Notes under the pieces: model-generated | Database searches by the model: none | Seen by the model: the letters and a program-made list of their open reading frames with translations, nothing else | What the model was told of the DNA's origin: nothing | Translations under genes and position numbers: made by a program | In this document: positions 22,864 through 33,825 of the stretch, piece after piece | How the letters are laid out: each line of letters opens with the position of its first letter | How positions within the stretch are numbered: the stretch's first letter is position 1 | NCBI GenBank assembly: GCA_008921705.1 | Contig: VFFE01007605.1 | Location: 3,014,749-3,078,748 of the forward strand | Direction of reading: 5' to 3' | DNA: 64,000 nucleotides | From: Burhinus oedicnemus | Taxonomy: Eukaryota; Chordata; Aves; Charadriiformes; Burhinidae

Positions 22864-23746
22864 TATTCTGGTAGCAGTTGAGGAACAGAAGTTTTATGGC
22901 TTTTTATCTTTGTCCCATCAGCCCTGAACTCCTGCTCAGTCATCCAGTGTGTGAACTTTTGACATTGCTGCTTTTAGATATTTTCCCTTGACTTTGTTTA
23001 TGAATCTGCTGGTGCTTATGAAAGTGAGAGACTTGCACGGCTGCCAGGGCCAAGAAAAGCGTAGGCAAGCGGTCTCCAAGTCCTCCACTTCCAGGGCTCT
23101 CCAGGCCCTTCTCCAACGCCTCCGAAACCAGCGGGGAGAGCTGGATGCAGCCCCCACCATGGCTCTGGGCAGCGATGCTGGCCACTAACTCCTGCAGGCA
23201 CCGAACGCAAGCAGATTATGAACTCCTATCCCTGCTTACTCTCTTTAAATATGTCCTAATTCCAGCCTGAAATTGCTCGGGAAAATAGCTGCTAGCATGC
23301 AAATATCAGCTCCCTCCGCTCTGCTCCCGGTGCTCGCATGGAGCATCGTGTGGGACCCGTCGGCGCTCCCCGCGCCAGCCCAGTGCACCCAGCGCAGGGG
23401 TGGGCAGCGGGTGCCTGCCCTGCCCATCCCGTGGGACCAGCCCTGTGCCAGCCTCCCACGTGGCTGCAGCACCGGCTCCGTATTCAAGTATTTATTTCTG
23501 GTATCGAAGCAGGGACAGAGGGAGCCCAGCCTGACTTGCAGCGTCCAGATTTATCCGGGGCAGTCCGTCTATCACACGCTGGCTTTTAAAGCACAGGCAC
23601 TCGCTCCTGCAGCCACGGGGCAAGCATCAATGCAAGGAGATGGGATGCACTTTCAGGTTGGAGGTCTTTGCCAGCTGGAAGTGCCAGTGATTGAGCTTTC
23701 TTCTTTGGTAGCCAAGATGGTAATGGAACTGCATGGAGCTACAGAG

Positions 23747-23801
23747 CTCCTGACGTACTCCTGACGTACTCCTGACACTCTCCCGACGTACTCCTGACAT
23801 A
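23747..23801. repeat. 11-bp minisatellite, five units
   Basis: Five units in register: CTCCTGACGTA twice, then CTCCTGACACT, CTCCCGACGTA and CTCCTGACATA. There are no insertions or deletions between units. Two units contain TGACGTA, a CRE/ATF-like half-site. Located in a JADE2 intron. Confidence 0.95.
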
Positions 23802-26800
23802 TTCCATCCTGGCTGTTCTGGTATAACAGCTGGGGGTGCTTCAAACCACAGCATTGTTTTGTGCTGTTAAGCACACAAATTTCTACGGTAGAGAAAGTGG
23901 ATATGGAGAACTCACCACTGTCGGTGAACTATGAGAGCTGAGGAAAGCCACGCAGGGATGTCCCCTCCCTCCTGTTTCTGCCACCAGTGCCAATAACGGC
24001 ATTAGGAAAACTGCTGTGGCTTCTGCCAGGACAACGTCCTGCTAACAGGAACGACCATCACTCCACTTTCGGAGTAAAGCAAATCGAATGACACCCATCC
24101 TGGATCTCTCCTTCAACAGATGGCAAGCAGCACTTGTCGGAAACCGTGCCCAAAATGCAAATAGAAAATAATTAGGCAGCTCAGCTGACAGGGCAACAAA
24201 GAAAGGTACCTGGTCGGCTGCGGCTACCCAAGGACCTTGCATAAACTGACAATAAAAACGTATTGATCCATCCCACAACAGCGCTGGAACAAAGCTGCTC
24301 TTCGAGGGAGGGAGGGATCTGCCATGCAGAATAAACCAGGCTCAAAAGACTGGCGCAGTCCCCAACTCTGCTTCATTATCGATCATGCTTCGTTATCTTC
24401 CAGCACCTTTCATTCAAGGATTTCAGCATACTTTGCTTATCCAGGCAAATCCATCCCCAAACAGAATTCCAAGAGAGAGGGTGAAAACTGCACCAGAGAT
24501 GAACATGGGCTGTTAAATTAGTCCTCAAACCACTCTTACTGGGAAAAAACAGAGGGATGATTTTATTTGCCAAGGAGTTTACCAGCTTACAGTGGTGCTC
24601 CGCTGCAGTTTGCGGCCGAAGGGGAAGGAAGCGGCTCCTCCAACAGAACTGCGAGGGGAACTCAGGAAGGAAAAATTAATTACCGGTGCTGAACTCGGGC
24701 CAAGCCATCATCCACAACACTTCTGCGTCCTTACAAAAACTATCATGTGATTTCTAGTGACCACAGATGGTCTGGATCCTGGTAGCGCTTCTCAGCCGAA
24801 ACAGGCAATTTCAGCATCGCAGACGTCCTCGGAGGATGCGGGGCTGAGGCGGAGGATGGCGGGGGGGCTGCAAGGTGCACACACACTGCTCTTCCCCTTG
24901 TGTCAAGCTGTACGTTTTTCAGGGCTACAGGCACAATCGGACAACAGCTCCGAGAACCACCACACCAATTATCCCAGTGGATGGGGACCAAGCTGTGGGA
25001 TGCTGCACAAGCAGCTCAAGGGGAGCTGGTGGCAGCGGGCAGAGGAGTGATAATGAACGAGCAAGTGGTGGAGGACACTTCCCAGGGTTTTTTCTCCAAA
25101 AAACAACAACAAAAAGAAAGCTAGCAGATGACGACAGCAAAAGATCATGCCCTTTGGAGAAGCCTGTCAGCAACTAACAGAGACCTGGCATTTTGCGCTG
25201 CGTTGAAAGGCCTTGGTGAGCTCTTCCAGTTGCTTTGAGAAGCAAGAAGGGAGTTGGTGAGGAGGGAGCTGAGTCCCAAGCAAGTGTGACCAGGACTTGT
25301 GCTGCACCGGAGCCCAGCTCCTGGCACTCTCTTTTCCATCTTGGCAATGCAAACGAGAAAATTCCTGCTGGATACTGAGCTCTCTTTGGCATCTCCTGAT
25401 GTCTGACCACAAGAACCACCATGAAGTCATGATTTCACCTTAACGGGAGCTGGGAAAAGTGTGCCTCCAGGGCTGTATCCCTGCCCAGCCTCCGGGAGCT
25501 CTGGCTTGCCATGGCCACGCCGAGTTACGCTGGGTTCACAGCTCTGTACCAGAAAAGCAAGGGAAGTAATTACACACAAGCAGCGAGGTCAGAGGCATGG
25601 AGAGCAGTGGGGAGCCCTTCCTCAGGCTTCCCTGGGTTTGTTTCCCTTTTGATGGTCAAAATTGGACGGGGAAAAATACCCCGATGCAGAGAGGTGCCTA
25701 TGCAAAAGCACCTCACATCGGTCTCCGCAAATGCGGTCGAGGTGGGTGTTTTCTTAAGCAGCGGTGCTGCCTCCGAGCATCCCCGTGCCCCTCTAGGACG
25801 ATGGTCTTCTGCTCCTCCGGCTTGCCTTCCAGATTTCACCTCCTCTTTCAGCAAAGCCCAGTTCTAACCAGGTGCTTGGAAAACCCCATCCTGGAAGCAA
25901 CAGCCCTCCTTCCCCAGATCTGCCCCGCCTGGAGCACCTGATTCCTGCTGCCAGGGATAAAAGCTCAGTGCTTTAACAGAAAACAACCTCCTCCTTTCAG
26001 AGCTGGGTCACAAACCCAAAATGCTGACAAAAGTAGTTAGATTACACCTGTATAAACAGGCAGTAATCAAAAATATGCTCCATAAACATAAGCTTTCAAA
26101 ACAGAGCTCTGTACCGCTGATGAGTACGGAACGTGTTTATTTATCTATGGGTGAACTTGTTGATATACCCCACAAATTCTTAAATAAAGGCACTGCCTGC
26201 GTTTTTATTCCCTTCTCCCCCTTTTCCTTGAAGCAAAACCATCCTGAGCGTGCTAGGGCGGCCTCGGCAAATGCTCCAGTGACAATCTTGTGAAGACTTA
26301 TAAACTGTGAGCTGCCGGCACAGGAGACAATAAAGCTCCTGTTCCATCTCAGGTGACCTTTAATGCAAATCCATTCCGTCCCAGGGATCTCTCGGCTCCC
26401 GTGCCATGCCGATGCTAAGAGGATGAAGCCTCAGAGAAGCTGAATTCTTTTTGATGCTGCCAAGCCTGTTTGCCTCCTTCCCTGCCCTTCCGTTCTTTGA
26501 AAGCAGTTGCCGTTATGACACAGTATCTCCATCTGGCAGGGTGAATAAGCAGATCCACCCAGAGCCATCAAAAAAGAAGTGAGTCAACGCTAGAGATTTA
26601 AAGAAGTACTGTGAGATTTCATTTCAAGCTAAGGGGATTGCTTTTAAATAGCTCCCTTTAAAGCATCAAACCCAAGGCAGTTGCACAAACGCAGTGGAAC
26701 CTGCAGACCCCCTATTCCTATCGCCCTTCTGCAACCAGCCAGTTATTTCTGGTCCCCAACAGTCACGGCTGCCTACGCTGACCTCCAAGGTGCAGGAGCT

Positions 26801-27768
26801 GATCAGTCAGGATTGGTAGCCATCGAAAACTTTCTCCCGATTTTTCAAAGCTTAATGGCTATTCCAACCCCCCCTGCATGCCAAGGCTGCTTCGATGCCT
26901 GGGCCGCCAACGAAAGCAAGAGGCACCGGCACCGCCGAGCAGCAGATCCCACCACCCTGTGCCCAGGGACCGCCAGGACATTACACTGGCAGAGCAGGGG
27001 GAAGCAGAGGGAATCACTGGATGCAGAGGAGCAGCAAAGTTCCCCAGATGCTCTCACACTGAGTACACTGCACTTTGGACAGGAGTTTCTGCTCTTTGCT
27101 CTCCAGGAAGAGACACCATGGCCCGGGAAGCTCTGTCCCACTTTTGTACTAGGAAAGCCCAGAGTGTCCCATTTTTGGCCTGAAATGAGAACGTCTCGCC
27201 CCCTCATCAGCACGCTGCTGCTGCGGGGAGAGCAGGCAAGCAGATGTCTGCAGTGCTTTGCTTAGGTGTGGAGAAAATGTGGGAATGTAACATGCGGTAA
27301 ATACTCTATTTTCCAAGCCAGCAGGCTAGCGAGGACTACCTCAGCCTGGCGTTTCCTGATATCCCCCCAGCTGAAAGGCTTCCCAGCCAACCCCCACTGG
27401 ATTGTGAAATACTTGGGCTATGTATCTCACGAGGATCTCACTCTCCTGGCAGCTATGCCAAGCCTTTCTGCTGGAGGTTCCCAATTTCAAACCAAGGTCA
27501 TTTGCAGTTCCGGTAATTAGTGTCACTACAGCAACATCACTGTGTTACGCAAAGAAAGTTAATCTAGATTCCTAGCACTCAATACATTAAATGATTGCAA
27601 ACAACATCTGATGATGTCTGACGGGCGCTCCTGCTCCCTGTCATTAGATTTACTCAGAGCGGGAATAAGACTTGGCCAGATCGTGTCCACCAACATCCTA
27701 AGAATCTCCAGTGGCTATTACAGGCACAAGCCCGGAGGTCCGAGTTTCTTCGGTGCCACCTTACGTAC

Positions 27769-27885
27769 CTGAATACACGTCCCAGTGCACTCCTTGCAGA
27801 GGCTGCAGGACAAAGCCCATCTGCTTGCTGGGATATGTGAGATCTTCGTAATGGGTTCCATTTTTTCAGGACATCCAATGCTAAC
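27769..27885 (-). CDS. JADE2: JADE2 coding exon (middle of extended PHD finger)
   Basis: 117 bp, 39 whole codons, phase 0; acceptor GACCAG|GTT, donor CAG|GTACGT. Residues 184-222. It reads [20 protein letters not shown] and on through SRWALSC, then [12 protein letters not shown]. It supplies zinc-binding Cys210 and Cys213 (CSLC) and Cys216/Cys220 of the extended PHD finger. The KECTGTCIQ stretch is one of the segments that separate JADE2 from JADE1 (NEKFGASIQ) and JADE3 (KLKTGACIQ) as I remember them, so it supports the paralogue call. Both ends are phase 0; this exon is symmetrical, so skipping it would keep the frame but destroy the second zinc finger. Confidence 0.98.
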
Positions 27886-28151
27886 CTGGTCATCAAACAG
27901 AAGACAAGCTGTTAATAGTGGGTACCATCCCAAATCTCCTACAGGGCAATGTCTGTGGCAGTCTGAATTTGCTTGTAATTTGGAAAAAAACCTCCAAAAC
28001 CGGCAAACCAGAAACAAATCTGGATGAAATGGAAGAAAAAATTTATGTTGGTGTTTTCTCTGAACTAATTCCTCATTTGGATGTTGCTGTGTATCTCAGA
28101 CGGACACATGAAATTAGCTTTACCCTGGCCAGGCAGGCTCTGTGAACGCCC

Positions 28152-28189
28152 CCCCACCTCTGTGTCCTCGCCCCACCTCTGTGTCCTCC
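28152..28189. repeat. 19-bp direct duplication in the 469-bp intron
   Basis: CCCCACCTCTGTGTCCTCG followed directly by the same sequence with a final C in place of G. It sits between two JADE2 zinc-finger exons, about 165 bp downstream (in transcription) of the donor at 28354. Confidence 0.9.
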
Positions 28190-28354
28190 CTTAACAGGGT
28201 GCCCCTTGGCTGCTAATTAAACACTGGCATCACAGCTCTGACCTTGGCACGGCTTGACGAGCCTTAGTGGACTGTTAATGAACATCCTGGGCCAAGACTT
28301 GAAACCAGGTCTGTGCCCACCCACGTGTCAAGAGGAGGCTGGAAAACATCTTAC

Positions 28355-28522
28355 TTCAGGTATCCATAAGGCACAGCTAACATGGACCCATTTCGTCCCG
28401 CTCCGGGTGGGCTTCAGCGCTCCTCCTCTCTTCGGGCACAGTAGACACTTTGGCTGGACCCCGAGGGCGCATGTCCGGCACAGCCAGCTCCCGATGGGGA
28501 CCTTCAGGATGCCGTAGCACGC
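28355..28522 (-). CDS. JADE2: JADE2 coding exon (end of PHD1, zinc knuckle of PZP module)
   Basis: 168 bp, 56 whole codons, phase 0 at both ends; acceptor TGCGCAG|GCG, donor GAA|GTAAGA. Residues 128-183. It completes the first PHD finger with Cys129 (ACYGILKVP), Cys142 and Cys145 (WLCRTC), then runs into the zinc knuckle and extended PHD: Cys154 and Cys157 (CLLCPKRGG), His174 and Cys177 ([10 protein letters not shown]). This PHD-knuckle-ePHD order is the PZP arrangement shared by JADE, BRPF and AF10/AF17 proteins. All expected ligands are present and there is no frameshift or stop. It is separated from the next exon by only 469 bp, the shortest intron in the window. The VPIGS segment (Ile where I remember Thr in human JADE2) lies in the PHD1 loop. 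Confidence 0.98.
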
Positions 28523-29194
28523 CTGCGCAGACAAGAGGGAGGCTGGTTAGTCCCAGCAGCCCGGAAAGAGCATCCTCCAGGGCCTCCTACTTCACTCACA
28601 CCTTTTTCACTACTGCTGGCTTATTGCCACTACATCTGGGCATCCTAATAGTGAACAGATGTAGAGCAGCTCCACAATCACAGACAGCGAGGTTAAGTTC
28701 TTTCTTCCTTGCTACCTTCCCTATTTTCACATGGATACTCATGCCAGATCAGTATGTTCTGGGTTTTAATTAAAAGCTAAGTATATAAGTGCTGTGTATC
28801 ACACCAAGCATCTGCCCGGCTCCAGGTCAGGGTTGGGGGGCAACCAGGCTGCTCCATCAGAGCCCCCTCCACCAGCAGCTCTATGCTGCAGGCATCTACC
28901 CACTCATCTCCTGCCTGTTCCTGAACAGCTACCAGACCCAGGGTGACTCGGAGAAGTAAGAAATACCGTGTGGAGAAAGCCTCTGAGGTAGCTGAGGGCT
29001 GAAAAGCCACAACCCCATAATTGAGAAAGATGGCCACACTGGTTACACACCCAACACAGCCTAAAGGGGAAACGAAAGTAACTGTGGAAAGGTAAAAAGG
29101 GGAAACCAATAGTCATGAATATAAATGAGAAGGGAGGAACCATAAAGGATGGTAAATCTAAAGGACAATAAATCTAAAGGAGGCAAGGACTTCG

Positions 29195-30267
29195 ATGGGT
29201 GGACCGTTCGATGGATGAGGAATTGATTGGATGGTCACATCCAGAGGGTAGCGGTCAATGGCTCAATGTCCAGATGGAGATCACTGACAACTGGTGTCCC
29301 TCAGGAGTCTGTACTGGGACCAGTACTGTTCAATATCTTCATCAATGACATACAGTGAGATTGACTGCACCCTCAGCAAGTCTGCGGATCACACCAAGCT
29401 GAGAGGTGCAGTGCCTGAGGGACAGGATGCCATCCAGAGGGACCCAAGACAGGCTTGAGAAGTGGGCTTCTGTGAACCTCATGAGGTTCAACAAGGCCAA
29501 GTGCAGGGTCCTGCACCTGGGTCGGGGCAACCCCCAGTATCGATACAGGCTGGGGGATGAAGGGATTGAGAGCAGCCCTGAGGAGAAGGGCTTGGGGGTG
29601 TTGGTGGATGAGAAGCTCAACATGAGCCAGCAATGTGCGCTGGCAGCCCAGAAAGCCCCCCACATCCTGGGCTGCATCCCCAGCAGCGTGGCCAGCAGGG
29701 CCAGGGAGGGGATTCTGCCCCTCTGCTCCGCTCTGGGGAGACCTCCCTGCAGTGCTGCCTCCAGCGCTGGGGACACCAACATCATGGGGGACATGGACCT
29801 GTTGGAGCGGGGCCAGAGGAGGCCACAGAGATGATGGGAGGGCTGGAGCCCCTCTGCTGTGAGGACAGGCTGAGAGAGTTGGGGGTGTTCAGCCTGGAGA
29901 AGAGAAGGCTCCAGGGAGACCTTGGAGCCCCTTCCAGTCCCTAAAGGGGCTCCAGGAAAGCTGGGGACAAATTTTTTAGCAGGGCCTGTTGTGATAGGAC
30001 AAGGGTAACAGTTTTAAACTAAAAGAGGGAAGATTTAGACTAGATAGAAGGAAGAAATTCTTTCCTGTGAGGGTGATGAAACGCTGGCCCAGGTTGCCCA
30101 GAGAGGTGGTAGATGCCCCATCCCTGGAAACATTCAAGGCCATGTTGCATGGGCCTTTGAGTAACCTGATCCAGTTGAAGATGTCCCTGCTTATTGCAGG
30201 GGGTTGGACTGGATGGCCTTTAAAGGTCCCTTCCCACCCAAACCCTTCTATGATTCTGTGATTCTAA
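29195..30267 (+). mobile_element. CR1 non-LTR retrotransposon, 5'-truncated copy
   Basis: About 1.07 kb. It begins within the RT region (GTGGACCGTTCGATGGATGA, CAATGGCTCAATGTCCAGAT), passes through GTGTCCCTCAGGAGTCTGTA and AACAAGGCCAAGTGCAGGGT, and ends with CTATGATTCTGTGATTCTAA. Protein remnants include [39 protein letters not shown] and LPREVVDAPSLETFKAM, in more than one frame. It belongs to a different CR1 subfamily from the copy at 13.8 kb, judged by its 3' end (GGGGGTTGGACTGGATGGCC). It is antisense to JADE2. Confidence 0.95.
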
Positions 30268-31743
30268 GGACAAATCTACAGCCAAGAGAGTGAGAAGTAA
30301 AGGACTTGGGTTGCCCACAGAGCTCCCCGGCCTGCTGCGATAGCGCAGGACTCAGAGAAGCCAAAGTGTTTCATAAATACTGCTGCTCTTTACTTGGGGA
30401 AGAGCCAAATGATAAGCCGTATCACATAATGATGATGATAAAATTCTTTCCACTTTGGCCGTAACTTATGACTGTATTGAACAGCCACTACTAAAACTAG
30501 ACAGTTTTCAACTGTCAGATCCCGATAATTTGCACTTAAAGGTTTTTCAGAGAGCAGCAGACAACTGCCTCGGGCACTGACGTGGGGCTGTGTCACTATT
30601 TTAAGCAAGGCGATGTAATTAATTCTAGATCCAGCTGCTCCGACGTCCCTCCAGAAGGCAGGCGGGCAGTGCCGATAAGGATCCCAGCACTGTTGGCTGT
30701 AAATAGAGCCCAGGCATTTGTCAACTCCACTTCTTGAAGTTTACCCCAAAAAACCCCAGCTTTTCACCCTGCCGATGCAGGTCACCATCACCGTGAGTGA
30801 CAAAGCTGCAGGTGGGGACAGGGGCAGAGGGGGCACGCGGAGACGCATGAGCGTGGGAAAAGCGTATCCTCAGTCTTTCCTGGCCAAGAACAGACTTTAT
30901 AACATGGCTTTAGGTTGCCCCCAAGCACAAATTGACTCTGATAGTGATTTCCAAGGGGAAAAAGCTACTTCGTGAACAGATTATTGGGATAACAAGGAAT
31001 TAAGGGAGGTAATATCATTGCTGCGAGTCTACACGGTTCAGAGAGACTTAACTGTGTGTTTCACAGCACCTCCAAATCTGACAGATGAATCATTCCTGTA
31101 ACAGAGTTTTATAAAACATCTGATTTAGTACCAGACAAAAATCAGCCTGCTATGTACTACCAGGAGAATAAACGGGCAGACCGATCTCAAATTCCAGGGG
31201 AAAACAGGAATTATGACCAGGTGAGCATCTCTAGCAGAGTCTTGGCTCTCAGTTATTTATTCTTTGAGGTTTTAGAGCAGCTGAAGGTGCAGTTCTGCTC
31301 TGAGGAGCAAATACTACAGGGCCTCTGTCCCGGACAAGGAACGGCTCTGGAAATGAGGTGGGATATCAGCTAAATACACTATCCCAGTCCAGCACCAGCC
31401 AGAAGATGCTCCAGGAACACGGAGCCAGAGCAATGCTGAGTAGGAGCAGAGCAGCTATTTTTATCACTGTGCCTGTCACGGGTGCAACATCACCGAGAAG
31501 GGGACGCCAAAGACACGGGGGAGGATGCTGAGCCACAGAAAAGCTTGGTGTGGTCCATGTAGCAGAGGGAGGGCTCGGCCGTGTCCCCACGCCAGGGAAT
31601 GGGGATTTGGTAATGACAGGACCACAGGGCGGTGGCCGGAAGCTGGAGATGGATCATTCCCATGCTAAAGAGAAGTGCGACGTTGCCACCGCGAGAGCGA
31701 TGAAACCACAACGATTTAGCAGCAGGGGGGGAAAGATTCCTCC

Positions 31744-31865
31744 TCGCTGAGAATTTAAAAATGAAGATTGCATGTGTTTTCCAAAAGCTACACTTCACAG
31801 GAATTAATTAATAGGAAGCCTCATGGTTTGTGTTATGCAGATGAGATGACTACAATGATAACCTT
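31744..31865. promoter_or_regulatory. Possible conserved non-coding element
   Basis: AT-rich block between GC-rich flanks with GAATTAATTAATAGG, an octamer-like TTATGCAGATGAG and TGACTACAATGATAA. Called only from composition and motif density. Confidence 0.25.
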
Positions 31866-32510
31866 CCGGCACCATAACCCACCAACATGTGTCTGAGCAC
31901 AACCCTGCCTCTGACCCTTCCCGCTGGGATGCAGGAGGAAGAAGCATCGCTCCGGTCGTGTCCCGTGGCACCCCAGCTCCTCTCTACCACCGCCCGAACA
32001 CATGAAGCCCGTGGCATCAGCACCCAGATGCCCACAGAAAAGCACCGTCCCCAGCAAGTTTCAGATGTGGGGTTGGCAAAGGCACGGGGTTACATGATGC
32101 CATGTAACACCCCGCGCTGTGGCTCTGGACTTTGTGGCTTAGGGTGTAAATCAGGGCAGAGATTAAAACACAGGCAGCTTACGGGCTGGCATTGGGCTTA
32201 GGGCCGGACTCTGCTCCCCAAAAACAACAGAAAACCTCCCTTGTTTTTTCAACAGCCTTGAAATCCAGCCCACTGCATCCCTTTTCTGCAGCACCGCTCT
32301 GCTCCCAGCACTGGGGCCGCTGCCCAAAGCGGAGCCCACGGCGTTCCACGGCCCTTGGGGGGCACAGCCGGGGTCCGTACATCCCCACGGCAGCCCTGCA
32401 TATGCTGACCACCTTCCTCTGAGCCCCTGCCTGCCGGCACGTGTCAGCTCACGGCCTGACATTGCCACTTGGGCTCGTTAAAAAAAAACCCAATGCAAAA
32501 AAAAAAAAAA

Positions 32511-32537
32511 CCCAAACCCCAACCCCAACCCCAACCC
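32511..32537 (-). repeat. C-tract repeat; G-quadruplex motif on the minus strand
   Basis: On the plus strand five C-tracts (3, 4, 4, 4 and 3 bases) are separated by A spacers of 3, 2, 2 and 2 bases. The minus strand, which is the RNA sense of JADE2, therefore has five G-tracts with TT/TTT loops, meeting the usual G-quadruplex rule. An A14 run adjoins it at 32497-32510. Confidence 0.9.
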
Positions 32538-33613
32538 TGAATCGTCCTGGTATTTTGTGGCATCTGATTCACTGATGGAAACCATTCAAAACACCCACCT
32601 CCCGCAACTATAGATATCTCCAACACTCTACCACCTCCAGGAAGCGCTGATGGAAAAGCTGCCCATGAGAAAATGGCTCTCTTCAGAGGAAAAAAAACCC
32701 AAACCCTTCACACAGAGGGTGAAGCCCAGGAGCTGCCACCACCATCCCAGCACCACACAGCACCTCCCCTTGAAGCACGATCAGCAAAACGTCCCCGGAC
32801 CCATGCGGGACCCAGGGAGAACCCCATACAGCTGCCTTCTCCTTATCACGGTTTCCCCAAGCGCAGGAGCCCACAGACACCCCCCAGCAAGGGCTTGAAG
32901 CATTTGCATTCGATTCTAAAAATAAAATTATTTTCCTCCAGGCAGCAAAATAAAATGAAATCCAACACTCGTACAGCAAAGAAGCTGGGACAGAAACCCT
33001 GCGATGTGAGACAGTGCTAGTGGAGCTGGAAGGTCCTGCTACCCCTGGTATAACGCTGTGGATGACACTGGAGGTCCGGGCAAGCCCACCCCTCCAGCAA
33101 GTCGAGGGTGAGTGCAGGGCTGCAGACCTGCATCCCCCCCCAGCCCACCAGCCAGTCCCAGCCACGGTGCTGGTCACCCCTGGGTGCTAAAGGTCCCACG
33201 GCTGCACTTTAATAAAGAAAAATGGGGTAGAGATAGAAGAATAAGCACATTAATGGAAGAGAAGGCATAAAATAAAATATCAGAGAGACCAGAGAATAAT
33301 GAGGAGGGGGCAAAGCAAGCTCGCAGGAAGCAGTTTTCAACCTCTGGTTGTGTATTTCTCTGGGCACTTACGAAGGGCTGGGACTACAAAAGTAAGAAAA
33401 AGAAGTTTGCTGTCTGCCAGCTATCCAAGACCCCGTTCGCTATCCTCACTCTGCTGGAGACACGCTGGGAATCCATCAGAAAAGCTTAACGGGGGGACTA
33501 CAGCAGCTCAGGGGAAGGGGGGCAGTGGGGCTGGGGGGAACCCAGAGGAGGGTATCGCAGCGTGACGTGCAGCCAGCCCAACCCTGCCGCTCTCCCCCGC
33601 GGCGGGGGCTCAC

Positions 33614-33825
33614 CTGGTGCACGCAGACGTTGCACTTGTCGCAGAACACCATCTCGTTGCCATCTTCCCCCTCCGGCGAGCGGCAGACGTCGCACACCAC
33701 GTCCTCGTCGTACTCGATGCCCAAGCCCTCCTCCGTTTCAATGGCGATGTTCATGTTCTCGTAGCACATGGTCTCCAGCTCCTCCAGCACTCGCTCCAGG
33801 GTGATCTCATCCAGCTCGGGCTTTT
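33614..33825 (-). CDS. JADE2: JADE2 coding exon (start of PHD finger 1)
   Basis: 212 bp, acceptor TTGCAG|AA, donor CAG|GTGAGC. Its first two bases complete a Glu codon, giving the continuous reading [21 protein letters not shown] across an 11-kb intron. Residues 57-127. A helical acidic stretch ([18 protein letters not shown]) is followed by [20 protein letters not shown], the entry to the C4HC3 PHD finger. Visible zinc ligands are Cys101 and Cys104 (CDVC), Cys118 and Cys121 (CDKC) and His125-126 region (CVHQ); the remaining ligands lie in the next exon. The sequence around the finger ([20 protein letters not shown]) is nearly invariant in JADE proteins. In the complex this finger is thought to read the histone H3 tail. 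The intron cuts directly after CVHQ, in phase 0. Open reading frame continues past both splice sites for some codons, but those flanks match nothing. Confidence 0.97.

Larger units (their letters stand above)
21659..27768 (-). other. JADE2 intron
   Basis: 6,110 bp. GT at 27768-27767 (GTACGT), AG at 21660-21659. It contains the purine microsatellite at 22836-22863 and the 11-bp minisatellite at 23747-23801. The rest is unique sequence without recognisable genes. Confidence 0.85.
28523..33613 (-). other. JADE2 intron inside the first PHD finger
   Basis: 5,091 bp. GT at 33613-33612, AG at 28524-28523. It holds the CR1 copy at about 29195-30267, an AT-rich block at 31744-31865 and the C-tract/G-quadruplex motif at 32511-32537. 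No further exon was recognised. Confidence 0.85.

Noticed and set aside
29342..29944. Frames of about 100-150 codons on both strands as host genes
   Set aside because: All fall inside the second CR1 copy and show its RT tail or the complement.
32511..32537. Interstitial telomere repeat
   Set aside because: The unit is TTGGGG, not TTAGGG, and the array is only about four units long.
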